Source: JAYQKL01 sp049889535 (GTDB lineage Bacteria; Pseudomonadota; Alphaproteobacteria; RS24). Taken from it: DNA of 64,000 nt. The notes beneath the pieces are model-generated. The model made no database searches. It was given only the letters and a program-made list of their open reading frames with translations, and was not told where the DNA came from. Positions 43,067 to 51,935 of the stretch are shown here, one piece after another (position 1 is the first letter of the stretch; every line of letters starts with the position of its first letter). The stretch spans positions 62,001 through 126,000 of the forward strand of contig JBMHDF010000011.1 in assembly GCA_049889535.1 (NCBI GenBank), written 5' to 3'. The translations under genes and the position numbers were made by a program.

Positions 43067-44139
43067 GTTTTGGGTTCCGATGCTTCAGAAAACAAATCAT
43101 CATGCGTCATTTGTGGGTCAAACCCGTCAGGCGTGGCCAGCCCCAAATGCGCAAAAGCGGCGGGCATCAAGACCCGACCACGCGGTGTACGCGCAACAAA
43201 ACCAAGCTGAATCAAAAATGGCTCAACAATATCCTCCAACGCATCGCGCGGCTCACTTAAAGCGGCGGCGATGGTATCAATCCCAACAGGGCCTCCCGCA
43301 AATTTTTCTGCCACACAGGATAAATAACGATGATCCAGACCATCTAAACCTTTTTGGTCAACATCCAATCGCCCTAATGCCTTATCAGCAATTTGGTCAT
43401 CTACTTCAGTCACATCCGCAACTTCCGCAAAGTCGCGCACGCGGCGCAATAAACGCCCTGCAACACGCGGGGTGCCGCGCGACCTGCGGGCAATTTCAAG
43501 CGCGCCTGCTTGGGTCAAATTCAGCTGCATCAAAGCTGCATTGCGCTGAACAATTTCTTCCAGCTCCGCCTCTTCATAAAAATTCAAATAAACAGGAATA
43601 CCAAACCGGTCACGCAAAGGCGTTGTCAATAAACCCGCCCGCGTGGTTGCACCAATCAAGGTAAAGGGCGGCAAATCAATTTTGACAGACCGCGCAGCTG
43701 GCCCTTCCCCAATAATCAAATCCAGCTCATAATCTTCCATAGCTGGATATAGAACTTCTTCAACGGCGGGGCTCAATCGATGAATTTCATCAATGAACAA
43801 AACATCACGCGGCTCCAGATTGGTCAGCAAAGCCGCTAAATCACCCGCTTTTGTAATCACTGGACCAGAAGTTGAACGAAACCCGACCCCAAGCTCACGC
43901 GCCACAATTTGGGCAAGCGTGGTTTTGCCAAGCCCTGGCGGACCTGCGAGCAAAACATGGTCCATCGCATCGCCACGTTTTTGCGCCGCCTTTATAAAAA
44001 CAGAGAGATTTTCCCGACCTTTTTTCTGGCCAATAAAACCGTCTAAATGTTTGGGGCGCAAAGCAACATCTTTTTCATCATGCTCATCTGCCTGCAATTG
44101 GCCATCAATTAACCGGTCTGTATCTTGTTCTGAAACCAT
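43063..44139 (-). CDS. ruvB: Holliday junction ATPase RuvB
   Basis: RuvB is the hexameric motor that drives branch migration of Holliday junctions with RuvA. The 358-residue protein has LRPKHLDGFIGQKKGREN at its N-terminus, Walker A LLAGPPGLGKTTLA, Walker B VLFIDEIHRLSP, sensor I LIGATTRAGLLTTPLRDRFG and the C-terminal winged helix with RTPRGRVLMPAAFAHLG. It follows ruvA after 9 nt and ends inside the start of ybgC. Confidence 0.97.
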   Translation of the reverse strand: MVSEQDTDRLIDGQLQADEHDEKDVALRPKHLDGFIGQKKGRENLSVFIKAAQKRGDAMDHVLLAGPPGLGKTTLAQIVARELGVGFRSTSGPVITKAGDLAALLTNLEPRDVLFIDEIHRLSPAVEEVLYPAMEDYELDLIIGEGPAARSVKIDLPPFTLIGATTRAGLLTTPLRDRFGIPVYLNFYEEAELEEIVQRNAALMQLNLTQAGALEIARRSRGTPRVAGRLLRRVRDFAEVADVTEVDDQIADKALGRLDVDQKGLDGLDHRYLSCVAEKFAGGPVGIDTIAAALSEPRDALEDIVEPFLIQLGFVARTPRGRVLMPAAFAHLGLATPDGFDPQMTHDDLFSEASEPKT

Positions 44140-44148
44140 TGCTCGCCC

Positions 44149-44769
44149 TTACTTTCCAAGCTCTTTTAAAGCCATGCGGATGAGTTGAGCTGATGTTAAT
44201 GCCTTACGGTCATCATCAGTTTGCGCCATAGCTTGCATCACAGCTTGATGCGCCTGCGCGCGTGCATAGCCAAGATTTTCCAATGCTGATAAAGCATCAG
44301 CCACGGCCGAGGGAACCGGCGCCTCACCCTTATTTGTCGCCTGTGTTCCCGCAACCTGAAACATCGCTTCAGGCACTTTGTCTTTTAGCTCCTGCACAAT
44401 GCGTTGCGCTACTTTTGGACCAACACCCGGTGCGCGCGACACCATCGCTTTATCTTGCGCAGCAACCGCCTGCGTCAGCTCGTTTGCCGATAGCACACCC
44501 TGAATGGCAAGCGCCACTTTCGCCCCCACGCCTTGCACACTCATTAACAGCTTAAACCAACTGCGCTCATGCTCATCAGCAAAACCAAACAAGCGAAACT
44601 GGTCCTCGCGCACATAGGTTTCAATTGCCAATGTCACTGGCTCGCCAATCGCGGGTAAATTGGCCAGCACACGGCTAGAAACTTCCACCACATACCCAAC
44701 GCCATTGACATCAATCAGCAGCCAATTGTCGCCCTTATCATCAATAATGCCTTTGAGCCGGCCAATCAT
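44149..44769 (-). CDS. ruvA: Holliday junction DNA-binding protein RuvA
   Basis: RuvA tetramers hold the four-way junction for RuvB. The 206-residue protein has the N-terminal OB fold (MIGRLKGIIDDKGDNWLLI, VNGVGYVVEVSS), helix-hairpin-helix motifs (LLMSVQGVGAKVALAIQG and RAPGVGPKVAQRIVQELK) and the small C-terminal domain III that binds RuvB (about 155-205). Its ATG overlaps the ruvC stop by 4 nt, so ruvC and ruvA are translationally coupled. Confidence 0.97.
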   Translation of the reverse strand: MIGRLKGIIDDKGDNWLLIDVNGVGYVVEVSSRVLANLPAIGEPVTLAIETYVREDQFRLFGFADEHERSWFKLLMSVQGVGAKVALAIQGVLSANELTQAVAAQDKAMVSRAPGVGPKVAQRIVQELKDKVPEAMFQVAGTQATNKGEAPVPSAVADALSALENLGYARAQAHQAVMQAMAQTDDDRKALTSAQLIRMALKELGK

Positions 44770-45296
44770 GATGCACGCTCCTGCTGTTTTTTCAAAGCCG
44801 CCTCAACCCGCTTTTGCTGTCCAGCCATATGCGCATGCGCAATCGCAACCGCCAAAGCATCGGTTGCATGCTCGCTATCAGGCTTGGCTTGCGGCAATAG
44901 CAGCTGCATCATAGTTTGCATTTGTTGTTTATCGGCATGACCTGCCCCCGCCACTGTTTTTTTAATCATATTGGGTGCATATTCGCTAATCGGGATGTGA
45001 CGGCGCGCTGGCACCAGCAAGCATATTGCCCGCGCCTGCCCGAGTTTTAAAGAAGCCGCGCCATCGCGATTCACAAAAGTATTTTCAACCGCAACCGCAT
45101 GTGGATTATATGTCGTCAGGATATTTTCCAGTCCCGCCTCAAGTTCAACCAATCTATGCGCTAACGAAGCTTTCGAACTCGTCGCAATCGTGCCATTCGC
45201 AATATGGGTCAGGCGATTGTTTTGCGCCTCTATCAGCCCCCAGCCCATAAAGCGCAATCCTGGATCTAATCCTAATAATCTTTGGGTTGACCCCAT
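44766..45296 (-). CDS. ruvC: Holliday junction resolvase RuvC
   Basis: RuvC is the endonuclease that resolves the RuvAB-bound junction. The 176-residue protein has the RNase H-like core with catalytic acids in LGLDPGLRFMGWG (first Asp), AVENTFVNRDGAASLKLGQA (Glu) and the late DALAVAIAHAH pair. Length and motifs are standard. It lies 27 nt after yebC and heads ruvCAB. Confidence 0.96.
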   Translation of the reverse strand: MGSTQRLLGLDPGLRFMGWGLIEAQNNRLTHIANGTIATSSKASLAHRLVELEAGLENILTTYNPHAVAVENTFVNRDGAASLKLGQARAICLLVPARRHIPISEYAPNMIKKTVAGAGHADKQQMQTMMQLLLPQAKPDSEHATDALAVAIAHAHMAGQQKRVEAALKKQQERAS

Positions 45297-45323
45297 AAAT
45301 CGCTACCCTTCATCAAATATTTC

Positions 45324-46070
45324 TTAAGCCGAGAGTTTTTCCATCACCTCTTCAGAAATATCAAAATTGGCATAAACATTTTGCACATCATCAATATCAT
45401 CTAGGGCTTCCATCAGCTTGAGAACTTTTTCTGCCGCGTCTTCTTCTACGGCAATATCATTTTGTGGCCGCCACACAATCCCAGCCGATGGTGGGGGGCC
45501 AAGCTTTTCTTCGAGGCTAGCGACAACCTGATGCAAATCTTCCATTGCACAAATAATCTCATGCCCATCTTCAGAGCTTGACACATCTTCAGCGCCAGCC
45601 TCAATTGCCGCCTCAAACACACTGTCAGCATCTGCCGCTTCTGGTGGATAGGCAATCGCGCCACAGCGGTCAAACATGAAGGACACCGAGCCTGTTTCGC
45701 CCATATTGCCCCCATTTTTTGAAAAAGTAGCACGCACATCGCCGGCCGTGCGATTGCGGTTATCTGTCAGCGTTTCGACAATAATGCCAATGCCACCGGG
45801 GCCAAACCCCTCATAGCGTACCTCTTCAAAATTATCGCCGCCCGCATCTGCACTTTTTTTAATGGCCCGCTCAATATTATCCTTAGGCATATTTTGCGCC
45901 CGCGCAGCAGCGATCGCCGTGCGCAATCGCGGGTTGGCGTCCGGGTCAGGCAATCCCATTTTCGCAGCAATGGTAATTTCTTTTGAAAGGCGCGAGAAAA
46001 TTTTTGCGCGCTTTTTGTCCTGCGCGCCCTTGCGATGTTTAATATTGGCAAATTTTGAATGTCCGGCCAT
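45324..46070 (-). CDS. yebC: YebC/PmpR-type regulator or translation factor
   Basis: The 248-residue protein opens with the highly conserved MAGHSKFANIKHRKGAQD and contains GYGPGG-like YEGFGPGGIGIIVETLTDNRNR, both typical of the YebC/TACO1 family. Members were first described as DNA-binding regulators and later as factors that relieve ribosome stalling at proline runs. It sits upstream of ruvCAB as in many bacteria. The exact role here cannot be told from sequence. Confidence 0.95.
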   Translation of the reverse strand: MAGHSKFANIKHRKGAQDKKRAKIFSRLSKEITIAAKMGLPDPDANPRLRTAIAAARAQNMPKDNIERAIKKSADAGGDNFEEVRYEGFGPGGIGIIVETLTDNRNRTAGDVRATFSKNGGNMGETGSVSFMFDRCGAIAYPPEAADADSVFEAAIEAGAEDVSSSEDGHEIICAMEDLHQVVASLEEKLGPPPSAGIVWRPQNDIAVEEDAAEKVLKLMEALDDIDDVQNVYANFDISEEVMEKLSA

Positions 46071-46169
46071 CGAACAATGTCTCCAGAATCAATGTTTCAG
46101 TTTTTTCATTACCAGCATCTTACAACCTGACTCACGGGCTTGCCAGTCAGATTTCATGAAAAAGCGGGT

Positions 46170-46985
46170 TTAATGGGTTGATGCTAGACGCCCGCCCTGT
46201 CTAACAGGCGTAATAGATTGCGCTAGGCCCGTTTTTGGGTCGATAGAGACCAACACGCCACAAATGGTTGAGCGCCCCGAAGCAGGCGTGAAACGGCCAC
46301 GTCTCAATTTGGTGGTAAAGCGATATAAAGGCTCATCAATTTCCATGCCGATGACACTATTATAATCCCCACACATGCCCAAATCGGTTTGATAAGCCGT
46401 TCCATTTGGCAAAATTTGCGCATCTGCTGTTGGCACATGAGTATGGCTGCCGACAACCAAACTCGCGCGCCCATCACAAAAATGGCCAATGCCCATTTTT
46501 TCAGAACTCGCCTCACCATGTACTTCCACAATAATTGCATCAGCATTTTGCCCTAATTCACAAGCAGCTAATTGCTCTTCAATATGCGTAAACGGATCTT
46601 CCAAAGTTTCCATGAATAATTGTCCCATGACGGTGACAATTAGGATTTGATGCCCTTGCGGCGTTTGAAACAGGCCCACACCCTTGCCTGGCGTCCCTTT
46701 GGGATAATTGAGCGGACGCAATAAACGCGGCTCACGCTCGATATGAGAGAGAGTTTCGCGTTGGTCAAAAGCATGATTGCCGAGCGTAATCACATCTACG
46801 CCAGCGTCAAACAGCGCCTCTGTAATGGCTTCGGTAATGCCAAAACCGCCTGCGGCATTCTCGCCATTCACAATCACAAAATCGGCGCCAAGTTTTTGCC
46901 GCAAATCAGGTAAGTCAGCCATGATATCTTCACGCGCGCGGCGGCCAACAATATCACCCAAAAATAAAATATTCACCTTATCCAA
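46170..46985 (-). CDS. ymdB: YmdB-type metallophosphoesterase (TIGR00282)
   Basis: The 271-residue protein belongs to the YmdB family of 2',3'-cyclic nucleotide phosphodiesterases with a calcineurin-like fold. Metal-binding motifs are FLGDIVGRRAR (Asp), NGENAAGGFG (Asn), TLGNHAFDQ (Asn/His) and VEVHGEASSEK plus GSHTHVPTADAQ near the C-terminus. In Bacillus the homologue affects biofilm formation and RNA turnover; in this genome the role is unknown. Its place between 5-FCL and yebC is conserved in Alphaproteobacteria. Confidence 0.92.
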   Translation of the reverse strand: MDKVNILFLGDIVGRRAREDIMADLPDLRQKLGADFVIVNGENAAGGFGITEAITEALFDAGVDVITLGNHAFDQRETLSHIEREPRLLRPLNYPKGTPGKGVGLFQTPQGHQILIVTVMGQLFMETLEDPFTHIEEQLAACELGQNADAIIVEVHGEASSEKMGIGHFCDGRASLVVGSHTHVPTADAQILPNGTAYQTDLGMCGDYNSVIGMEIDEPLYRFTTKLRRGRFTPASGRSTICGVLVSIDPKTGLAQSITPVRQGGRLASTH

Positions 46986-47007
46986 CCCTTCTAAGGCTCA
47001 TGGCCAA

Positions 47008-47604
47008 TTATGACGCATCAAAAACAAAAACCTGCTCTGCTGTGATTACAGCATTTAACGCTTCATCATGAGGGGCGCAAGGCAAACTGTCAAAAAACTG
47101 ACACGAATAGGCGAGGCCAATGGCTTGAATATTTTTTTTCTGGCGCAAATCAGCCAAACATCGGTCATAATGCCCACCGCCGCGTCCAAGCCGCACACCC
47201 TGTGCGTCAAATCCTAATAAGGGCAAAAGCACAATATCTGGCTCAATTTCTTGTGCGCTTGGCAATGGCTCAGACATACCAAACCCGCCTTTGCATAATG
47301 CATCACCAATGTGATAGTGCCTAAATCTCATATTTGCCGCATTTGGCCCCATCACAGGCAAACAAATTTTATGCCCCAATGATGACAGGTGTTGCAATAA
47401 TGGCATGGGGTTGATTTCACTACCAGCAGGCGCATAGCCACTTATAATTTTATCAGGAGAATAATCCGTAATGGACGACGCATAATCAGCCCAATACCCG
47501 CTTAGTTTTTGCGCATCCTCCTCACCATATTGCCGATGATGGGCTTTGCGCCGCTTCAGCGCCTGCTCTCTGATGTGTTTTTTTTCTTCATCCAGGTTTT
47601 GCAT
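47008..47604 (-). CDS. 5-formyltetrahydrofolate cyclo-ligase
   Basis: The enzyme recycles 5-formyl-THF to 5,10-methenyl-THF with ATP. The 198-residue protein has KKHIREQALKRRKAHH near the N-terminus, ISGYAPAGSEINPMPLL, LPLLGFDAQGVRLGRGGGHYDR (the substrate and ATP loop) and LAYSCQFFDSLPCAPHDEAL. It starts about 25 nt after the predicted 6S RNA, the same partnership as ssrS-ygfA in E. coli. Confidence 0.94.
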   Translation of the reverse strand: MQNLDEEKKHIREQALKRRKAHHRQYGEEDAQKLSGYWADYASSITDYSPDKIISGYAPAGSEINPMPLLQHLSSLGHKICLPVMGPNAANMRFRHYHIGDALCKGGFGMSEPLPSAQEIEPDIVLLPLLGFDAQGVRLGRGGGHYDRCLADLRQKKNIQAIGLAYSCQFFDSLPCAPHDEALNAVITAEQVFVFDAS

Positions 47605-47629
47605 ACTCAGCCAATAGCTCGAACACGGT

Positions 47630-47798
47630 AAAGGAAAAGTGGAACTGTCTCGGTGCCAAGCCTGATCCCCGGTGACCTACTGGTGTAGGTGGGCGCCGTG
47701 TGCAAAAGACCACGATCTAACGCAGTGACAGCTCCCTATAGGATCGTAAGGTCCCGAGCGTAATATCGACCCAGCCATCCGGACAGTCCCTATCCTTG
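47630..47798 (-). ncRNA. ssrS: 6S RNA
   Basis: The minus-strand sequence between the glycosyltransferase and 5-FCL genes folds as a long rod. GGGACTGTC near the 5' end pairs with GACAGTTCC near the 3' end (one G-U), GCTGGGTC opposes GATCAGGC, ACGATC pairs with GATCGT, and ACCTAC-ACCA-GTAGGT forms an apical-side hairpin. A large central bubble lies between them, as needed to mimic an open promoter. Position before 5-FCL and close to zapA is the conserved 6S location. 6S RNA binds the housekeeping RNA polymerase holoenzyme in stationary phase. Ends are estimated within about 15 nt. Confidence 0.85.
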
Positions 47799-47816
47799 TC
47801 ATACGCCCTTCAACCC

Positions 47817-47846
47817 TTTTTAGCAAGCCGCACTGATAGCTAAAAA
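47817..47846. repeat. Inverted repeat upstream of 6S RNA
   Basis: TTTTTAGC (47817-47824) and GCTAAAAA (47839-47846) are perfect 8-bp inverted copies with a 14-nt loop. The repeat lies between the glycosyltransferase stop and the 6S RNA. It has no T-run beyond the stem on either strand other than the stem's own T residues, so it may be a weak bidirectional terminator or a processing site. Confidence 0.5.
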
Positions 47847-47853
47847 GCGCCCC

Positions 47854-48891
47854 TTAATCCGGCACAATGTCAGAAATTTCAGTCGGCCATTCATAGGTTT
47901 GACTAAGCGGCATATCAAAACTGCGCTCAATAATATACTGACACACCTGCTCAACACTGTGTATCGCATGAATTTTATCATGTCCGGCCTGCGCCACTTT
48001 TTGACGCAAATCATCATGCGCCAAATAATATTCCAGCTTTTCTGCCAGTTCTTCTAATGATGAAAAAAACAAAGCCTCATCATTGGTAAAAAAATGTTCA
48101 AGGCCGCTTGCCCGATCCAATACCGTCAACAGACCATTGCCCATATAATGTGCCAGACGGTCCGATGTATAAAGATAGTGGTCTTCAAAACGGCTGAAAT
48201 TTAAGCCAATGCGCGACCGCGCCATTTCAGCGAAATATCGCATACCCCATATTGATGGCACACCACCAAAGCCAAAATAATTATAATTCGCACGCGGAAC
48301 CCAGCGCGCCAATTCAAGCGCTTTATCTACCCGTTCTGGTGAGCCTTTATATGACCCCACTGAGAAAAACACATCATGGGTCTGGTTGGTTTTGGTAAAA
48401 ATATTCTCATTTTCAACACGCTTATCAACCGCATTGGGAATGAAATAAAGATTGGGCACCTGCTCTTGCAACTCTGCAAAAGCCTGACCAGCTGTTGTCA
48501 CAAAACTCATATCAACTGCTTTGTGATATGCAGCAACACGTTGCCGATTTCTTCGGCTATCGAGCGGATCAAGAAAAATATTGGCAATGCGCGTATTGGG
48601 CAGTGACTTGCGAATTTCTTCTAAGGTTTGCACGGTAATCAAATCTGCGAAATTGAGAACGATAAAATCTGGCTGAAAATTTATACAACATGAAATAAAG
48701 GACTCATTTACGCGTCTTTTACCTAGCGACCGAGAGGGAATAATATTTGTTACCCGCGCCATCATGCGGTCATCAAAATTATAAACATTGTGACCATTAG
48801 AAATAAAACCATTGGTCAGTTTGCGGCACATGACATAAAACAGTTGCGCTTGGCGAGCGTAATAAAAATTGCCAACATTGAGAACACGCAT
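47854..48891 (-). CDS. CgeB-like glycosyltransferase (GT-B fold)
   Basis: The 345-residue protein looks like a two-domain glycosyltransferase of the CgeB type. The N-terminal half starts MRVLNVGNFYYARQAQ; the C-terminal half has VFFSVGSYKGSPERVDKAL (start of the second domain), YNYFGFGGVPSIWG and the acceptor/donor region LYTSDRLAHYMGNGLLTVLD followed by EALFFSSLEELAEKLEYYL, typical of Glyco_trans_1_2 domains. No signal peptide or membrane helix is present, so it acts in the cytoplasm on an unknown acceptor, perhaps surface polysaccharide or protein. It stands between zapA and 6S RNA, where most relatives have no such gene; it begins 5 nt after zapA. Confidence 0.75.
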   Translation of the reverse strand: MRVLNVGNFYYARQAQLFYVMCRKLTNGFISNGHNVYNFDDRMMARVTNIIPSRSLGKRRVNESFISCCINFQPDFIVLNFADLITVQTLEEIRKSLPNTRIANIFLDPLDSRRNRQRVAAYHKAVDMSFVTTAGQAFAELQEQVPNLYFIPNAVDKRVENENIFTKTNQTHDVFFSVGSYKGSPERVDKALELARWVPRANYNYFGFGGVPSIWGMRYFAEMARSRIGLNFSRFEDHYLYTSDRLAHYMGNGLLTVLDRASGLEHFFTNDEALFFSSLEELAEKLEYYLAHDDLRQKVAQAGHDKIHAIHSVEQVCQYIIERSFDMPLSQTYEWPTEISDIVPD

Positions 48892-48896
48892 AAACT

Positions 48897-49283
48897 TTAT
48901 GATGCCTCCACATCGGCGGGGCCAGCGGTGGTGTTTATTTCTTGTGTAAGCGCTTGAACCTGCTCAGTAGCTTTTGTCAAACCTGAAATAACAAGCTTTT
49001 CCAAATCCTGAACCCGTGTGTCTATTTCTGCTTTCGTTTGTTTGGAAGCTTCAATCTGCTGCTGCACTTCATTAAGTTGTTTTTGTAGCTCTTTGATTTC
49101 GTCAATCATGGTTAAGCCAGCCAAAACAAGCAGCCTTGAATCACCTGCTTCGCCAGCCGATTTTTTAATATCACTAATACGTGCAGCCAGCTCTTCAGCC
49201 AGACGAGAAACGCGATGCTCATCTCCATCCGCACAAGCAATTTGGAATGGCCGATTATTGATTGATATATTTAGTTCACCCAT
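48897..49283 (-). CDS. zapA: Cell division protein ZapA-like
   Basis: ZapA binds and bundles FtsZ. The 128-residue protein has the N-terminal ZapA domain (MGELNISINNRPFQIACADG, then VSRLAEELAARISDI and RLLVLAGLTMIDEIKEL) and a C-terminal coiled coil. The ATG at 49283 has GGAGGG 5 nt upstream; a longer frame to 49358 would overlap the preceding gene fully. Its start overlaps the DUF4164 gene by 8 nt. Location near 6S RNA and 5-FCL matches the widely conserved zapA-ssrS-5-FCL order. Confidence 0.88.
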   Translation of the reverse strand: MGELNISINNRPFQIACADGDEHRVSRLAEELAARISDIKKSAGEAGDSRLLVLAGLTMIDEIKELQKQLNEVQQQIEASKQTKAEIDTRVQDLEKLVISGLTKATEQVQALTQEINTTAGPADVEAS

Positions 49284-49563
49284 TAGCGCCCTCCAAAGCA
49301 TTTTGAATATCGTCCAAAATCGCTTCAACTTGCTGTTCAGCTTTTTGATGCAAGGCATTTTGCTGTTGCACTTGTTTTTTCAAAGCAGACACTTCCGCAC
49401 GCAAATGAGCGCAATCATTATTTAGGCTATCTATCTCAGTTTTATAGGCCTCGATTTGTGCATCCGCCATTGCTGTTTGCTGGCTCTTTGTTTCTTGAAC
49501 ATGGCGTTGAAGCCCCTCAAGTGCTTCCATAAATCTTTCAAAAGCCGTGTCTAATTGCGACAT
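49276..49563 (-). CDS. DUF4164-like small coiled-coil protein
   Basis: The 95-residue protein starts MSQLDTAFERFMEALEGLQR and is almost wholly coiled coil (about 25-85, EAYKTEIDSLNNDCAHLRAE). Small proteins of this kind lie between tkt and zapA in Alphaproteobacteria and may act with ZapA, with which this gene overlaps by 8 nt. The ATG at 49563 has AAGGAGA 9 nt upstream, so the longer frame to 49638 is rejected. Function is unknown. Confidence 0.75.
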   Translation of the reverse strand: MSQLDTAFERFMEALEGLQRHVQETKSQQTAMADAQIEAYKTEIDSLNNDCAHLRAEVSALKKQVQQQNALHQKAEQQVEAILDDIQNALEGANG

Positions 49564-49853
49564 GAAACCGATTCTCCTTTTCCATAAGCATAGGGGTGAG
49601 ACAGTTTTAACGTCAACTGAATAGCTAACCATAAACAAATTCTATGTTGATAAATAATTTCGTCCACAATTAAAAATTTCAATAAAATCAATGACTCCAA
49701 CTTCACAAAGAAAGAAAACATTTGACAGTTGAGCCTCAGGCCAATAATCCACCATTGACTCTGAGTATAAGGGTATTCATTCTGACGCTGTTTAAAAAAA
49801 CACTGTTGGAATAAGTGTAAAAGTTAAGCCGGTTTCGGCGAGGGATAAGGATT

Positions 49854-51866
49854 ATGTCATCTAGCGAGAAGCTAAATGAGGATACGCGTTTAACAGCTAT
49901 GTCAAATGCAATCCGCGCGCTTTCAATGGATGCGGTACAGGCAGCAAATTCAGGTCATCCTGGCCTACCACTTGGCGCCGCCGATATCGCGACTGTATTA
50001 TTTTCAAAATTTTTAAAAATTGATCCGCGCTGCCCAGATTGGGCAGACCGTGACCGCTTTGTGCTTTCTGCGGGTCATGGGTCGATGCTCATCTATGCAT
50101 TACACTACCTCATGGGCTATGAGGATATGACCATTGAGGAAATTAAAAATTTCCGTCAGCTTGGCGCGCGCACTGCAGGCCATCCTGAATATGGCCATGC
50201 TGCTGGCATTGAAACCACTACTGGCCCGCTTGGTCAGGGCATTTCCACAGCAGTGGGTATGGCTTTGGCAGAGCGCATGCTCAATACCCGATTTGGCGAT
50301 GAGTTGGTAGATCATTTCACCTATGTACTCGCTTCTGACGGCGACTTAATGGAAGGCATAAGCCATGAAGCCATCAGTATTGCAGGGCATTTGAAACTAT
50401 CCCGCCTTATTGTGCTTTATGATGATAATGACATTTCGATTGACGGCCCGCTTGATTTGGCAGAAAGCGGCGATGCGCTGAAACGTTTTGAGGCGGCTGG
50501 CTGGGATGCCGTCCGAATTGATGGACATGACCACAATGCGATTGAGGCTGCCATTGAACAGGCCAAACAATCTGATAAGCCAAGCCTGATTGCCTGCAAA
50601 ACAGTCATCGGCTATGGCGCGCCGAACAAGCAAGGCACATCTGGCTCGCATGGTGCGCCGCTTGGAGAAGAAGAAATTGCCTTAACCCGCGAAGCTCTGG
50701 GATGGGAAGCGGGTCCGTTTGAGATACCATCAGATATTCTTGATGCTTGGCGCATGGTCGGTCTTTCACACACATCTGAACGCAAAGCCTGGCAAGAGCG
50801 TCTGGACGCGCAGGATACAAGCGTGAAAAACCGCTTTAATCGTCTGATGGCTAATCAGCTGCCAAAAGCTTATGAGGCCGCCGCACAAGATTATAAAAAA
50901 CACCTCGCAGTAGAGCAGCCAAAATGGGCAACCCGAAAATCATCAGAAGAAGCATTAAAGGCGCTTGTGCCAGCTGTGCCAGAAATGATTGGCGGCTCGG
51001 CAGACCTAACAGGTTCCAACAACACACGCACCCCCGAACAAGCGGCTGTTGCGGCTGATAATTTTGCGGGTAGTTTTATTCATTGGGGAATTCGGGAACA
51101 TGGCATGGCGGCGGCAATGAATGGTATGGCGCTGCATGGTGGGTTCATTCCTTATTCTGGCACATTTTTGGTGTTTTCAGATTATTTGCGGCCCGCCCTC
51201 AGACTTGCCGCCCTAATGGGCCAGCAAGTCATTCATGTCCTCACGCATGACTCGATTGGTCTTGGTGAAGATGGCCCCACGCACCAACCCGTTGAACATC
51301 TGGCCGCGCTGCGCGCAATACCAAATGTTTTAACTTTTCGCCCAGCTGATGCGATGGAAACATTAGAATGCTGGCAGCTAGCGTTAGAGCATAAAACCAC
51401 ACCAAGCGCCCTCGCTCTCACCCGGCAGGGTTTGCCAGCGCTTCGCGATAGTTATTGCGAAAAAAACATGTGTGCCAAAGGGGCTTATGAAATTTCGTCA
51501 AGCTCAGGAAAAGCGGGACAAGCTGATGTGACCTTATTGGCAACTGGTTCAGAGGTTCACCTTGCCATTGAAGCTGCGCAAGAGCTTGAAGCAGACGGTA
51601 TTTCCTGCCGTGTGATTTCAATGCCATGTTTTGAGTTATTTGACCAGCAAGAGGATAGTTTTATTGCGGATATATTGGGCGACAGTCCGGTCAGAATCGC
51701 GATAGAAGCCGCAATAAGACAGGGCTGGGATAAATATTTACGCGAAGGCGATGTCTTTATCGGCATGCATGGATTTGGTGCCAGCGCACCAGCAAATCTA
51801 TTGTTTGACCATTTTGGTATTACCAAAGAGGCAATTGTAAAGGCAGCAAAAGATAAACTGGCATAA
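49854..51866 (+). CDS. tkt: Transketolase
   Basis: Tkt moves two-carbon units between sugar phosphates with thiamine diphosphate in the non-oxidative pentose phosphate path. The 670-residue protein has NSGHPGLPLGAADIA, RFVLSAGHGSMLIYALHYL, the ThDP motif VLASDGDLMEGISHEA through LYDDNDISIDG, GSADLTGSNNT and HDSIGLGEDGPTHQPVEHL. GAGGGATAAGGATT precedes the ATG. It heads the tkt-gap-pgk-fba cluster. The 290-nt divergent region before it must hold its promoter and that of the DUF4164/zapA genes; a TTGACA at 49722 is a candidate -35 box, but no convincing -10 follows at normal spacing. Confidence 0.97.
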   Translation: MSSSEKLNEDTRLTAMSNAIRALSMDAVQAANSGHPGLPLGAADIATVLFSKFLKIDPRCPDWADRDRFVLSAGHGSMLIYALHYLMGYEDMTIEEIKNFRQLGARTAGHPEYGHAAGIETTTGPLGQGISTAVGMALAERMLNTRFGDELVDHFTYVLASDGDLMEGISHEAISIAGHLKLSRLIVLYDDNDISIDGPLDLAESGDALKRFEAAGWDAVRIDGHDHNAIEAAIEQAKQSDKPSLIACKTVIGYGAPNKQGTSGSHGAPLGEEEIALTREALGWEAGPFEIPSDILDAWRMVGLSHTSERKAWQERLDAQDTSVKNRFNRLMANQLPKAYEAAAQDYKKHLAVEQPKWATRKSSEEALKALVPAVPEMIGGSADLTGSNNTRTPEQAAVAADNFAGSFIHWGIREHGMAAAMNGMALHGGFIPYSGTFLVFSDYLRPALRLAALMGQQVIHVLTHDSIGLGEDGPTHQPVEHLAALRAIPNVLTFRPADAMETLECWQLALEHKTTPSALALTRQGLPALRDSYCEKNMCAKGAYEISSSSGKAGQADVTLLATGSEVHLAIEAAQELEADGISCRVISMPCFELFDQQEDSFIADILGDSPVRIAIEAAIRQGWDKYLREGDVFIGMHGFGASAPANLLFDHFGITKEAIVKAAKDKLA

Positions 51867-51935
51867 ACCAAACCCCATCAATGCTGATAAATTTTGAATA
51901 ATATTTTGATGAAAGCAAAAACCAAGAGGAAATAA

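Noticed and set aside
43065..43664. Open frame of about 200 codons antisense to ruvB
   Set aside because: It is rich in His, Gln and Pro, as expected for the complement of a coding strand, and covers the conserved C-terminal two thirds of ruvB.
49639..49853. A further small gene or RNA in the divergent region before tkt
   Set aside because: No open frame with a ribosome site and no stable GC-rich fold was seen; the stretch holds only promoter-like TTGACA and TTGACT boxes without convincing -10 partners.
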